The notes: generated from the letters alone by a model not told the origin. A DNA stretch of 14,660 nucleotides from an uncultured Collinsella sp. (GCA_900553415.1 USDH01000024.1:1-14660), one strand, 5' to 3'; counted from the first letter of the stretch, positions 1 through 7,188 are shown. Numbers and translations are program-made.

Positions 1-1
1 T

Positions 2-208
2 ATCCACATGCTTCCTGAAGATGCGCAGCGTTTTGGCGTGACAAATGGCCAGGTCGTTTCCATCAATATAGATGGCGATCGTGGCGGTACATTTGGTAAT
101 GTTGTTATCCGAGTGACAACAACATCGGCATTAGAATGCCATATCGATATGGAAGAAGCTAATGCTATGAATCTTAAAAATGGTTCCAGGATAACAATTA
201 TTAAATAA
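2..208 (+). CDS. pduL: PduL-type phosphate propanoyltransferase, C-terminal part (5' end outside window)
   Basis: The frame is already open at base 2, so the gene starts before the window; the ATG at 8 is internal. The visible 68 residues begin IHMLPEDAQRFGV and end in a stop at 206. This matches the second half of PduL-family phosphotransacylases (PF06130), where a HIHM-like motif followed by PEDA-x-x-x-GV opens the second barrel; its histidine (codon 5-7) belongs to the zinc-binding set in the family. The segment LECHIDMEEANAMNLKNG is the usual C-terminal family signature. PduL swaps CoA for phosphate on propionyl- or acetyl-CoA inside bacterial microcompartments. A shell-protein gene follows 32 bp downstream and supports that setting. 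Which aldehyde pathway is encapsulated cannot be seen here. Confidence 0.88.
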   Translation: MHMLPEDAQRFGVTNGQVVSINIDGDRGGTFGNVVIRVTTTSALECHIDMEEANAMNLKNGSRITIIK

Positions 209-240
209 TTCATCTATACATTTCTTAGGAGGAAAATAAC

Positions 241-537
241 ATGAGTACAACAGAAGCTTTAGGTTTAATCGAAACAAAAGGTCTTGTAGGTTCTATTGAA
301 GCAGCCGATGCTATGGTAAAAGCTGCAAACGTTTACCTCATTGGTAAAGTCCTCGTTGGCGGCGGCCTCGTAACGGTTATGGTACGTGGCGACGTCGGCG
401 CTGTCAAAGCGGCTACCGATGCCGGTGCTGCTGCAGCACAGCGCGTTGGTGAACTCATTTCCGTACACGTTATTCCGCGTCCGCACACCGATGTAGAAAT
501 GATTCTCCCTCATGACAACCTCACAGTAAAAGAATAA
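241..537 (+). CDS. Bacterial microcompartment shell protein, hexameric BMC-H (EutM/PduA-like)
   Basis: A 98-residue single BMC domain (PF00936), the normal size for a hexamer-forming shell protein. It opens with EALGLIETKGLVGSIEAADA and contains the pore segment GGGLVTVMVRGDVGAVKAATDAG and the C-terminal VHVIPRPHTDVE, all strongly conserved in EutM, PduA and PduJ. The GGGL pore version is more EutM-like and the body is intermediate, so I give no symbol. The protein tiles the facets of a microcompartment and its central pore admits small metabolites. The start is fixed by an AGGAGG ribosome site at 229-234. It lies directly after pduL, probably in one operon, and a strong terminator ends the unit. 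Codon use matches the AT-richer left part of the window. Confidence 0.95.
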   Translation: MSTTEALGLIETKGLVGSIEAADAMVKAANVYLIGKVLVGGGLVTVMVRGDVGAVKAATDAGAAAAQRVGELISVHVIPRPHTDVEMILPHDNLTVKE

Positions 538-549
538 TCTATCACAGGG

Positions 550-588
550 CGGGCTAAGGCTATTAGCACCTTAGCCCGTTGATTTTTA
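550..588 (+). terminator. Rho-independent terminator after the BMC operon
   Basis: A perfect 10-bp stem (CGGGCTAAGG at 550-559 with CCTTAGCCCG at 569-578) has a 9-nt loop and is followed by TTGATTTTT. It begins 13 bp after the shell-protein stop and separates the BMC operon from the permease gene. Confidence 0.88.
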
Positions 589-717
589 CCCGGTCCCATG
601 CGAAAAACGAATAATAAATATTTAATTATGTGCCACAGAAACTTGAAAAAACAAAAGGAATTATTCTTTTTTATCAATATATGTGAAATATATAATAAAT
701 AAAGGAAGTGCATAACG

Positions 718-1785
718 ATGGACAACAGAGCCTTGGCGGTCAAACTGAAAATAGACGCAAGCTTTAAACGGCGCGGGATTACCTTTGCTATTTTTTCCGG
801 TATTTTTTATGGCCTGTATACGGCTTTTCTGACACTGGGCATGTCCAAGGGAATCTGGGGCAATGACTGGTATGGTGCCAATATATCCGGCCTGAGTGCC
901 TTTGCGATTACCTATTGTCTGGCAGCACTGGGATCGGCTGTCAATGATACCATGAGCGGTATCTGGGCGCTTATCAACGTATCCATCAAAGGAGAACTGG
1001 GGGACTTTTTCCGCACGTTGAAAACAAAACCGGGCCTGGTCATGATCATCTGCGCCCTCATCGGCGGACCCCTGGCTTCTACGGCTTATGTAGCAGCACT
1101 GCAGATGGGCGGATCCATCATCGTGCCTATCTGCGCACTCAATGCGTCTTTTGGTGCTATTATCGGTCATTTCGTATTTAAGCAGGAAATCAACAAACGC
1201 ATGGTTTGCGGTATTCTGCTCTGCCTCGTGGCAGCCGGTGTCATCGGAGGCACGTCGTTCTCGGACGTCGGACCGACGGCTCTGATTGCCTGCGGTATTG
1301 CTCTGTTCTGCGCATTGGGATGGGGGATTGAAGGTGCCGTTGCCGGTTTTGGCACGACACTCATCGATTATAATATCGGCATTACCATCCGGCAGTGCGT
1401 TTCCGGACTTTCCAACATGCTCATCATGCTGCCGCTCCTGTGCACCATCGATGGCAATACCGGCCTGGCTCCGCGCCTTCTTTCCGGCGCATGGACAGAC
1501 TGGTCCATTATATTCTTTGTCATTTCCGGCTTCTGCGCCATGCCGGCCTATTCCTTCTGGTATAAGGGCAATTCCATGTGCGGTGCCGCTCTGGGCATGG
1601 TCTGCAATGGGGCTTATTCTTTCTGGGGACCGTTCTTCTGCATGATTGTCGTCGGATTGTTCGATGGGCAGCCGGGATGGATGCTTACACCGGTACAATG
1701 GATTGCTGCCATTGTCATGATTTGCGGTATCGCCCTCGTCGGCAACCTCAATCCGCTCCACGCATTCCAGAAGAAGGAGGCCTGA
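718..1785 (+). CDS. Drug/metabolite-superfamily permease, RhaT/EamA-like
   Basis: A 355-residue integral membrane protein with about ten hydrophobic segments. Characteristic stretches are the N-terminal GIFYGLYTAFLTLGMSKG, GGPLASTAYVAALQMGGS, and the half-way PICALNASFGAIIGHFVFKQ, which resembles the conserved end of the first repeat in EamA/RhaT transporters (ten TM helices as two inverted repeats). These facts support a DMT-family permease; the substrate is not evident. The start has a GGAAG ribosome site about 11 bp upstream. It is separated from the shell gene by a terminator, so it has its own promoter, which I could not place firmly in the AT-rich 590-700 stretch. The 88-residue gene that follows is translationally coupled. 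A link to the nearby microcompartment (substrate import) is only inference from proximity. Confidence 0.8.
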   Translation: MDNRALAVKLKIDASFKRRGITFAIFSGIFYGLYTAFLTLGMSKGIWGNDWYGANISGLSAFAITYCLAALGSAVNDTMSGIWALINVSIKGELGDFFRTLKTKPGLVMIICALIGGPLASTAYVAALQMGGSIIVPICALNASFGAIIGHFVFKQEINKRMVCGILLCLVAAGVIGGTSFSDVGPTALIACGIALFCALGWGIEGAVAGFGTTLIDYNIGITIRQCVSGLSNMLIMLPLLCTIDGNTGLAPRLLSGAWTDWSIIFFVISGFCAMPAYSFWYKGNSMCGAALGMVCNGAYSFWGPFFCMIVVGLFDGQPGWMLTPVQWIAAIVMICGIALVGNLNPLHAFQKKEA

Positions 1786-1789
1786 TCCT

Positions 1790-2056
1790 ATGAAACCGCT
1801 TTATTATGCAATCATGAAATATATGACGACTGTAAAAGAAGCATCCAATATGGATGTCATCCATGCCCTCAAGAAAGACTATGGGTCCTTTAAAATGCTC
1901 CGTCCTGATGCCGTTCAGGAAGCACTGATGACAGCAAAAGCCAATGGTCTTCTCGATGAATCCCGGTTTGAACTGGACGATACGGATCAGTTACAGGTAT
2001 ACTATAAAGTGAATGAGTATGGCCGGCAGATGATCAACGCCTTTATTAAAGATTGA
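1790..2056 (+). CDS. Small conserved-looking protein, possible winged-helix fold, unknown function
   Basis: 88 residues, starting 4 bp after the permease stop; its ribosome site (AAGGAGG) lies inside the end of the permease gene, so the two are co-transcribed and probably coupled. The helical pattern VKEASNMDVIHALKKDYG, then AVQEALMTAKANGLLDESRFELDD, then a strand-like LQVYYKVNEYG resembles a small winged-helix domain: two helices, a recognition-type helix and a wing. I do not recognise a named family. No membrane segment, signal peptide or metal-binding cysteines are visible. A regulator or accessory factor for the permease is conceivable but unproven. No convincing terminator follows in 2057-2190. 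Confidence 0.75.
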   Translation: MKPLYYAIMKYMTTVKEASNMDVIHALKKDYGSFKMLRPDAVQEALMTAKANGLLDESRFELDDTDQLQVYYKVNEYGRQMINAFIKD

Positions 2057-2210
2057 TATACCTATAATATTACCTGTTTCTTACTTCTTTTTTACCTGTT
2101 CGTGATATATGGAATGTCATTATTTACTATAAGGAGAGGTGTTTCCCGGATACAGTCTGATGCGTATCTGTTTTACCAGTACGTTTTTATCATAGAAAGG
2201 AGAATGATGT

Positions 2211-4193
2211 ATGAAATTCCGAAGAAAGAAGGCTTTAAAAGTATTAGTTATGTCTGCGCTCATGGCGGGCATTTCGGCAACGTCCCTGGCAGCGGTAGGT
2301 GTCGTGCAGGGACCGACCCCGATTGATCAGGGCATGGCGAACAGTGCCGAAGATTTTACTATTTACAACGACAAGATTGCAGCTTCTTTTGCCGTAGGTT
2401 CCAATAACTACTGGAATATGACGACAGGCAGCATCCTGGACATTGCCATGATGAAAGATGGGAAATTTGGTACGGACCTGACAAATGATATCGAATTCCT
2501 CAATGACTACTGGACAGCCACGGGTTCGTGGAACGGGGAAGACCTGCTGCATACGCCTGTCAAAGACATTACCTACAAGCTGGAAGGCGATAAAAAAGTT
2601 ACCGTAACGGCTAAGACGAGGTATTGGACGGAAGGTCATAAGCTGCCGTTGAACGTGACGATTCAATATACGCTGGAAGATGGCAAGAATTATATTGATA
2701 TGAAGACCGTCGTCGAAAATCCGGCAGGGAATGACGCCTATCTGAATATGAACAGTGGTTATTCTCTCAGTACGCTGGCTGTGAATATGTTTGGTCCCTT
2801 TGGCTTCTATCCCGATGTCAAGAGAACGGGCATACGCATCAATGAAGATCCGGAAGTCAATACGAAATATGGAGATTTCGTCGTTACGTACGGGAAGAAC
2901 TACGCCGTAGCCGTCAATACGGATCATGCCAATGCCTATAAGGGCTCTTCCGGTTATAAAGATGTCTATGTGAACCGGGATATCCTGCCGGGCCAGTCCT
3001 ATACGTACACCGGCGAAATACTGGTCATTCCCAATGGGGAAACGGCACCGATCATTGAACGGAAAATCCAGAAGGATCCGTCTATCAAATCCGGCGTCAT
3101 CGAAGGGATTGTCCGTGATCCCAATGGCAAGCCGCTGTCGCGCGTGCTGCGTATTCGCTATGCCGATGCGTGTGAGGCGGGCTCGACGGTGTCGTTTGAG
3201 CTCGACGGTGCTCGCAACTACGCCGGCAAGGCCATGGCACGCTGGGCAAGTGGCGAGCTTGCCGTGGGCGTTCGTGCCGACAAGCTCAAGCTCAACGTGG
3301 AACAAGCTGTGACCATGCTTGAGGGCGGCGACTTTGAGCTGGTGGCACACGTGACCGATAAGGCGGGCAAGCCGTTTGCGGGCGCCAAGGTTAGTGTTGG
3401 GCTGGAGTCCTCGGCTATCTGCTCTGTCGATGCCACCCGGGCAGTGACGGGCGAGGATGGCGCGGCGACGTTTGTGCTGCATGGTGCTCTGCCCGGTTTG
3501 ACGACGTTGACGGCGGCGGTGGACGGCACGGCGCTGTCCAAGCAGGTCGACGTGCGCGTGTCTGCCGAGGCCGTGCGACCGGCGCGACCGGCGGCGACGT
3601 TTGGTGCGACGACGTTTGGTGCATGGTCGCCCAAGGAGAACTACATTACGGTGCCCAAGGGCACGAAGCTGGAGCTTTCGGCCGAGGATGGCGCGACCAT
3701 TTGGTATACCACCAACGACACCTGCCCCTGCCGTGACGAAGGCCGCGTAAAGTACACCGAGCCTATTGCGCTCGATAGCAACATGTATGTGCGCATTGCG
3801 GCACAGCGCCCTGGCATGTCGTACAGTGAGTATTCCGAGCGTCTGAACATTACGATTACGGTGACCGATGAGGCGGTGCCTGAGCCCAAGCCGGAGCCCG
3901 AGCCCAAGCCGGAACCCAAGCCGGAACCCAAGCCGACGCCTGGCAGCGGTGAGCAGGGTGGCGGTGCGGATGGCTCTGGAGGTACCGGGGCTCCTGCGGG
4001 TGGTTCGACTTCGACGACGACCACGGTGACGACGGATAAGTCCAAGGGTAAGGGCAAGAACGGCAAGAAGTCCGGCGGCACGGAGCTCGCCAGCACGGGT
4101 GACTCCGCCGCGATGACGGTCGCCGCTCTGGGCATCGCCGGCGCAACCGTAGCCGTGGCCGGCATTGCCGCAACCAAGCGTCGCAAGCGTTAG
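2211..4193 (+). CDS. Chimeric open frame: Firmicute secreted protein N-terminus joined to a Coriobacteriia LASTG wall-anchored surface protein C-terminus
   Basis: One 660-codon frame that looks like two genes. Residues 1-28 are a signal peptide (lysine/arginine start, hydrophobic VLVMSALMAGISATSLA, cleavage near AA-V); the ATG has AGGAG at 2197-2201. Residues ~30-290 form a beta-rich domain I cannot name, then GIVRDPNGKPLS (about 299-310) looks like the first strand of a carboxypeptidase-regulatory/transthyretin-like domain that is never completed. From residue ~311 codon use and GC change abruptly. The second part has an invasin-type Ig-like domain (~370-447), a chitobiase/hexosaminidase C-terminal-like repeat (~465-545, IWYTTNDTCPC), a PEPKP wall-spanning repeat (557-578), a Gly/Thr/Lys-rich spacer, and a sorting signal: LASTG at 626-630, hydrophobic helix, KRRKR tail. 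LAXTG fits actinobacterial class E sortases. Neither half is a complete gene; the real 3' end of the first and 5' end of the second are missing. Confidence 0.72.
   Translation: MKFRRKKALKVLVMSALMAGISATSLAAVGVVQGPTPIDQGMANSAEDFTIYNDKIAASFAVGSNNYWNMTTGSILDIAMMKDGKFGTDLTNDIEFLNDYWTATGSWNGEDLLHTPVKDITYKLEGDKKVTVTAKTRYWTEGHKLPLNVTIQYTLEDGKNYIDMKTVVENPAGNDAYLNMNSGYSLSTLAVNMFGPFGFYPDVKRTGIRINEDPEVNTKYGDFVVTYGKNYAVAVNTDHANAYKGSSGYKDVYVNRDILPGQSYTYTGEILVIPNGETAPIIERKIQKDPSIKSGVIEGIVRDPNGKPLSRVLRIRYADACEAGSTVSFELDGARNYAGKAMARWASGELAVGVRADKLKLNVEQAVTMLEGGDFELVAHVTDKAGKPFAGAKVSVGLESSAICSVDATRAVTGEDGAATFVLHGALPGLTTLTAAVDGTALSKQVDVRVSAEAVRPARPAATFGATTFGAWSPKENYITVPKGTKLELSAEDGATIWYTTNDTCPCRDEGRVKYTEPIALDSNMYVRIAAQRPGMSYSEYSERLNITITVTDEAVPEPKPEPEPKPEPKPEPKPTPGSGEQGGGADGSGGTGAPAGGSTSTTTTVTTDKSKGKGKNGKKSGGTELASTGDSAAMTVAALGIAGATVAVAGIAATKRRKR
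3120..3145. other. Junction between two genomes (probable assembly chimera breakpoint)
   Basis: Upstream of this point, genes use GAA, AAA and mixed third positions in AT-richer DNA. Downstream, GAG, AAG, GTG and CTG dominate in GC-rich DNA for the rest of the window. The change falls around the codons for PNGKPLSRV, inside a domain. The short run GGCAAGCCGCTGTCGCG is plausible in either genome and could be the overlap that misled an assembler or guided recombination. No insertion sequence, tRNA or attachment site is visible at the join. Confidence 0.7.
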
Positions 4194-4229
4194 GTTTTGG
4201 CGACGGCGCCCATCCTCGGCTTTCGCAAA

Positions 4230-4447
4230 ATCTAAATCTGTAACACCAGGCCAGATATTTGGGCTCCAGGTGTTACAGATTGAGATGAACTGTTCGGCCG
4301 CCAACCTAACGTCTCGATCTGTAACATGTAGCGAGGAATTTGGCCTCTAACTGTTACAGATCGAGATGAACAGGCGGATGTTCGCACAATATCTCGATCT
4401 GTAACAACTACAAGGCTCAACAGGGCCTAACTGTTACAGATTGAGAT
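4230..4447. repeat. Three tandem 57-bp palindromic repeats (16-bp arms, 25-bp loops)
   Basis: Copies lie at 4230-4286, 4311-4367 and 4391-4447. Each has a left arm close to ATCTCGATCTGTAACA and a right arm close to TGTTACAGATCGAGAT, exactly 16 bp each, around a 25-bp loop. All three units are exactly 57 bp with a period of 80-81 bp. The loops differ but keep a GGCC/GGCTC-type core, and the spacers begin with GAAC and contain GTTC. The block fills the space between two convergent genes (surface protein and nfnB). It resembles REP-type intergenic palindromes. No transposase is in view. Confidence 0.9.
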
Positions 4448-4464
4448 AAAACGACCAGGCAAGT

Positions 4465-4509
4465 CCCCAACCACCACAAAGGTGCCTGTCCCCTTTGTGG
4501 TGGTTGGGG
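4465..4509. repeat. Perfect 18-bp inverted repeat with a TGCCTGTCC loop
   Basis: CCCCAACCACCACAAAGG (4465-4482) pairs perfectly with CCTTTGTGGTGGTTGGGG (4492-4509) across the 9-nt loop TGCCTGTCC. There is no U tract on either side, so it is not an ordinary terminator, although it sits between the 57-bp repeats and the nfnB terminator. The loop contains, on the other strand, a GGACAGGCA motif that recalls the GGACAG core in the ends of the ~200-bp elements elsewhere in this window. Confidence 0.85.
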
Positions 4510-4517
4510 CGGTCGGC

Positions 4518-4560
4518 ATAGAAAAAGTCCCCGCCGGGCGTGTGCTCGACGGGGACTTTG
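4518..4560 (-). terminator. Rho-independent terminator of the nfnAB operon
   Basis: Read on the minus strand, AAAGTCCCCG (complement of 4550-4559) pairs with CGGGGACTTT (complement of 4524-4533), followed by a U tract (complement of 4522-4526). It lies about 28 bp after the nfnB stop. The bases beyond the U tract (complement of 4511-4521) are shared with the glmU terminator. Confidence 0.85.
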
Positions 4561-4587
4561 CCGTTTGATGGCGAGCGCTGTAGGTGA

Positions 4588-5997
4588 TTACTCGCCCAGC
4601 AGGCTCTTGGTGATGGAAGCGGCGGCCTTCTTGCCGGCGCCCATCGCCAGAATGACCGTAGCGGCACCGGTGACGATGTCGCCGCCGGCCCAGATGCGGG
4701 GATCGGTGGTCTGGCCGGTCTCCTCGTCAGCGACGATGTAGCCCCACTTGTTGAGCTCCATCTTGCCGCCGATCTTGGCAGCGAAGGGGTTGGCGTTGGT
4801 GCCGATAGCCGAGATCGCGACGTCGCAGGGGATCTCCTCGATGGCGCCCTCGATGGGCACCGGGCGACGACGGCCGGACTCGTCGGGCTCGCCGAGCTCC
4901 ATCTTCTGGACCTTGACGGCGCACACGGAGCCGTCCTCGCCAGCGACAAACTCGAGCGGGGAGACGAGCGGCAGAACTTCGACGCCCTCGGCCTTAGCAT
5001 GGTGCAGCTCGGCGCGACGGCAGGGCATCTCGTCCTCGGTACGACGGTAGGCGATGATGGCGTGCTCGGCGCCCAGGCGCTTGGCGGTACGGACGGCGTC
5101 CATAGCCACGTTGCCGCCGCCAAAGACGACGACGTTCTTGCCGTGCTTGGTGGGGGTGTCGTACTCGGGGAACTTGTTGGCCTTCATCAGGTTCACGCGG
5201 GTGAGGTACTCGTTTGCGAAGAAGACGTTGGGCAGGTTCTCGCCGGGGACGTTGAGGAACTTGGGCAGGCCAGCGCCGGTCGCCACGTAGATGGCGTCGA
5301 AGCCCTGCTCGAACAGCTCCTCGGCCGTGGCCATGTTGCCCACGACGGAGTTGTACTCAAACTTGACGCCCATGTCCTCCAGGCCGTCAATCTCGCGCTT
5401 GACGACTGCCTTGGGCAGACGGAACTCGGGGATGCCGTAGACCAGCACGCCGCCGCCGGTGAAGAAGGCCTCGAAGACGGTGACGTCAAAGCCGTTGCGG
5501 GCGAGCTCGCCGGCACAGGTGATGCCGGACGGGCCGGAGCCGACGACGGCGACCTTCTTGCCGTTCTTGGGGGCCATCTTGGGCGTGGAGGCGAGCTCGG
5601 GGCGGTCACCCAGGAAGCGCTCGAGCTGGCCGATAGCCACGGGCTCGGACTTCTTGCCACGGATGCACTTACCCTCGCACTGGTTCTCCTGCGGGCAGAC
5701 GCGGCCGCAGATAGCGGGAAGCATGGAGTCCTCGCGGATGGTATCGAGGGCGCCGCCAAAGTCCTTCTCGCGGATCTGCTCGATAAAGCGGGGAATGTTG
5801 ATGTTGACGGGGCAGCCCTCGACACAGAACGGCTTCTTGCAGTTGAGGCAGCGCTCGGCCTCGGCCAGCGCCATCTCCTCGGTGAAGCCCTTGTCGACGG
5901 GGCGGAAGTCGCAGGCGCGCTCGGCAGCCGGCTCCTCGTTATCGGGGGTGCGGGGCGACTTCATATCGGCAACGAAACGACCGTTAACTAGTGGCAT
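4588..5997 (-). CDS. nfnB: NfnB: large subunit of NADH-dependent ferredoxin:NADP oxidoreductase (GltD-like flavoprotein)
   Basis: 469 residues, the usual size for NfnB/GltA-type proteins. The N-terminal ferredoxin-like part has Cys50, 53, 58 and 62 (CLNCKKPFCVEGCP) and Cys97, 101, 107 and 111 (CGRVCPQENQCEGKC) for two [4Fe-4S] clusters. An FAD-binding GSGPSG (153-158), an NADPH-site GGGNVAMD (293-300) and the C-terminal WAGGDIVTGAATVILAMGAGKKAA complete the family pattern. On its own it could be called the glutamate synthase small subunit. The overlapping partner NfnA, and no large glutamate synthase gene in view, favour NfnB. The complex sits in the cytoplasm and bifurcates electrons: reduced ferredoxin plus NADH reduce NADP+, a common NADPH source in anaerobes. 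The start ATG overlaps the last 10 bases of nfnA, indicating coupled translation. Confidence 0.88.
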   Translation of the reverse strand: MPLVNGRFVADMKSPRTPDNEEPAAERACDFRPVDKGFTEEMALAEAERCLNCKKPFCVEGCPVNINIPRFIEQIREKDFGGALDTIREDSMLPAICGRVCPQENQCEGKCIRGKKSEPVAIGQLERFLGDRPELASTPKMAPKNGKKVAVVGSGPSGITCAGELARNGFDVTVFEAFFTGGGVLVYGIPEFRLPKAVVKREIDGLEDMGVKFEYNSVVGNMATAEELFEQGFDAIYVATGAGLPKFLNVPGENLPNVFFANEYLTRVNLMKANKFPEYDTPTKHGKNVVVFGGGNVAMDAVRTAKRLGAEHAIIAYRRTEDEMPCRRAELHHAKAEGVEVLPLVSPLEFVAGEDGSVCAVKVQKMELGEPDESGRRRPVPIEGAIEEIPCDVAISAIGTNANPFAAKIGGKMELNKWGYIVADEETGQTTDPRIWAGGDIVTGAATVILAMGAGKKAAASITKSLLGE

Positions 5998-6827
5998 GCG
6001 CAGCTCTTTTCCTCATAGGCCTTGAGGGACGCGCCCTCTTCGGAACGATAAGCGGCCTGGCGGGCACGAAGGTCATCCCAGTCGACTAGGGTGGCATCGA
6101 AGTCGGGGCCGTCGACGCAAGCGAACTTGGTCACGCCGCCCACCTCGACGCGGCAACAGCCGCACATACCGGTGCCGTCAACCATGATGGGGTTGAGCGA
6201 CGCGGTGATGGGGGTGTCGTACTTCTGGGCGGTGAGGGTCGAGAACTTCATCATCGGAACGGGGCCGACGCAGAAGACCTGGCTCACGGCCTTGTCCTGC
6301 AGCAGGCGCTCCAGCGGAGCGGTGACAACGCCCTGCTCGCCGTAGGAGCCGTCGTCAGTGGTGATGTGGATGTGGTCCTCGTCGAGGAGCTCGCGGAACT
6401 GGTCCTCCATGAGCAGGAGGTCCTTGGTGCGGGCGCCCATGATGGCGTGGACCTCGTGACCGGTCTCGACCAGGTGCTTGGCGACCGGGAAGGCAATTGC
6501 CAGGCCGACGCCGCCGCCAATGACGGCACAGGGGCCCTCGGCCATCTCGGTGGGAACGCCCAGCGGGCCCACGACGTCGCGCAGCGACTCGCCGGCCTCG
6601 TAGGTGGACAGCATCTCGGTGGTCTTGCCGATCACCATGAAGATGAACTCGACCCAGCCCTCGTCACCGTTCCAGCCAGCTAGGGTAAACGGGACGCGCT
6701 CGCCCGTCTCGTTGGCGCGAACCATGAGGAACTGTCCAGCGTGCGCATGCTTGGCGATTGCGGGCGCCTCGATGCGGAACTTGAACACCTTCTCCGAGAA
6801 CTGCGTCTTCTCCAGGATCTTATACAT
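5988..6827 (-). CDS. nfnA: NfnA: small FAD/[2Fe-2S] subunit of ferredoxin:NADP oxidoreductase (PyrK/SudB-like)
   Basis: 279 residues, matching the family length. The N-terminal half is a ferredoxin-reductase-type FAD domain with ERVPFTLAG at 43-51. Then follow the NAD-binding GGGVGLA at 104-110 and FCVGPVPMM at 185-193. The C-terminal MVDGTGMCGCCRVEVGG and FACVDGP supply Cys222, 224, 225 and 237 plus Asp217. In characterised Nfn small subunits the [2Fe-2S] cluster is held by three cysteines and an aspartate, and this arrangement fits. The subunit binds NADH and passes electrons to NfnB. A purine-rich GAGAGGGG ribosome site precedes the ATG. It is first in a two-gene operon with nfnB. The alternative family reading is dihydroorotate dehydrogenase electron-transfer subunit; the neighbour argues against it. 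Confidence 0.88.
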   Translation of the reverse strand: MYKILEKTQFSEKVFKFRIEAPAIAKHAHAGQFLMVRANETGERVPFTLAGWNGDEGWVEFIFMVIGKTTEMLSTYEAGESLRDVVGPLGVPTEMAEGPCAVIGGGVGLAIAFPVAKHLVETGHEVHAIMGARTKDLLLMEDQFRELLDEDHIHITTDDGSYGEQGVVTAPLERLLQDKAVSQVFCVGPVPMMKFSTLTAQKYDTPITASLNPIMVDGTGMCGCCRVEVGGVTKFACVDGPDFDATLVDWDDLRARQAAYRSEEGASLKAYEEKSCACH

Positions 6828-6932
6828 AGAACCCCTCTCTTGTTAGGGCGGCCGAACCGTGCCTCCACGGAAATGGACGGCAGCCCGAATAAAACCGTAC
6901 GCGCACAGGCGTTGTGCAGACATACGGTGCAA

Positions 6933-6938
6933 ATTATA
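6933..6938 (-). promoter_or_regulatory. Candidate -10 box for nfnAB
   Basis: A consensus TATAAT on the minus strand about 105 bp upstream of the nfnA start. The corresponding -35 position has no good TTGACA match, and no extended -10 TGn is present, so the call rests on the -10 hexamer and its location between element 6988-7187 and nfnA. Confidence 0.4.
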
Positions 6939-6987
6939 CCCTCATGGACATGTCGCTTACGTGTGTCTTTGGCAGGTGGGAAAAGTG

Positions 6988-7187
6988 ACCTACCAAAAAG
7001 GGACAGGTTTATTTTGGCAGGTTTTATCAGGCAAAACGGCAAAGGGGGCCGGCCCCGCGCATCGGTGAGGCCGACCCCCTTTGGAGCGCTGCATATGTAT
7101 GGCGGCACAGGGCTTATTGCGATGCGGCCGCGGCGGCGTTTTCGCATATAAAACCTGCCAAAATAAACCTGTCCCTAAATGGTAGGT
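6988..7187. repeat. 200-bp element with 40-bp terminal inverted repeats
   Basis: The left end (6988-7027) starts ACCTACCAAAAAGGGACAGG and the right end (7148-7187) is its inverted copy, 37 of 40 bp identical; the only mismatches are three central A/T bases. The element fills most of the gap between nfnA and pth and its right end stops 1 bp before the pth stop codon. Its interior holds a GC-rich hairpin (7041-7082) that could end pth transcription. No open frame of note lies within. It looks like a MITE or REP-family element; I see no target duplication. Confidence 0.85.
7030..7082 (-). terminator. Probable terminator hairpin of pth, inside the 200-bp element
   Basis: On the minus strand AAAGGGGGTCGGCC pairs with GGCCGGCCCCCTTT with one mismatch (7069-7082 with 7041-7054), followed by GCCGTTTTGCCTG. 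The U run is short (four), so efficiency is uncertain. The hairpin is carried by the repeat element, not by pth-proximal unique DNA. Confidence 0.5.
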
Positions 7188-7188
7188 T

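Noticed and set aside
2102..2326. A 74-codon plus-strand frame upstream of the secreted protein
   Set aside because: It has no convincing ribosome site and overlaps the signal-peptide coding region in another frame.
1..3120. Horizontal transfer of a microcompartment locus into a Coriobacterium
   Set aside because: It is possible, but no mobility gene, tRNA or repeat marks the boundary and the join breaks two genes in mid-domain. A chimeric assembly explains it more simply.
2244..4304. A 686-codon open frame on the minus strand opposite the surface protein
   Set aside because: Its translation is arginine/histidine-rich with no domain or signal, and it crosses the junction and part of the intergenic palindromes. 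It is the antisense shadow of the real frame.
4230..4447. CRISPR array
   Set aside because: The repeats are 57-bp long-arm palindromes whose own centres vary, there are only three copies, and no cas gene is nearby.
4588..5997. Glutamate synthase small subunit (gltD)
   Set aside because: The protein is related, but no large GltB subunit is in view and the overlapping gene encodes the Nfn small subunit, so NfnB is the better name.
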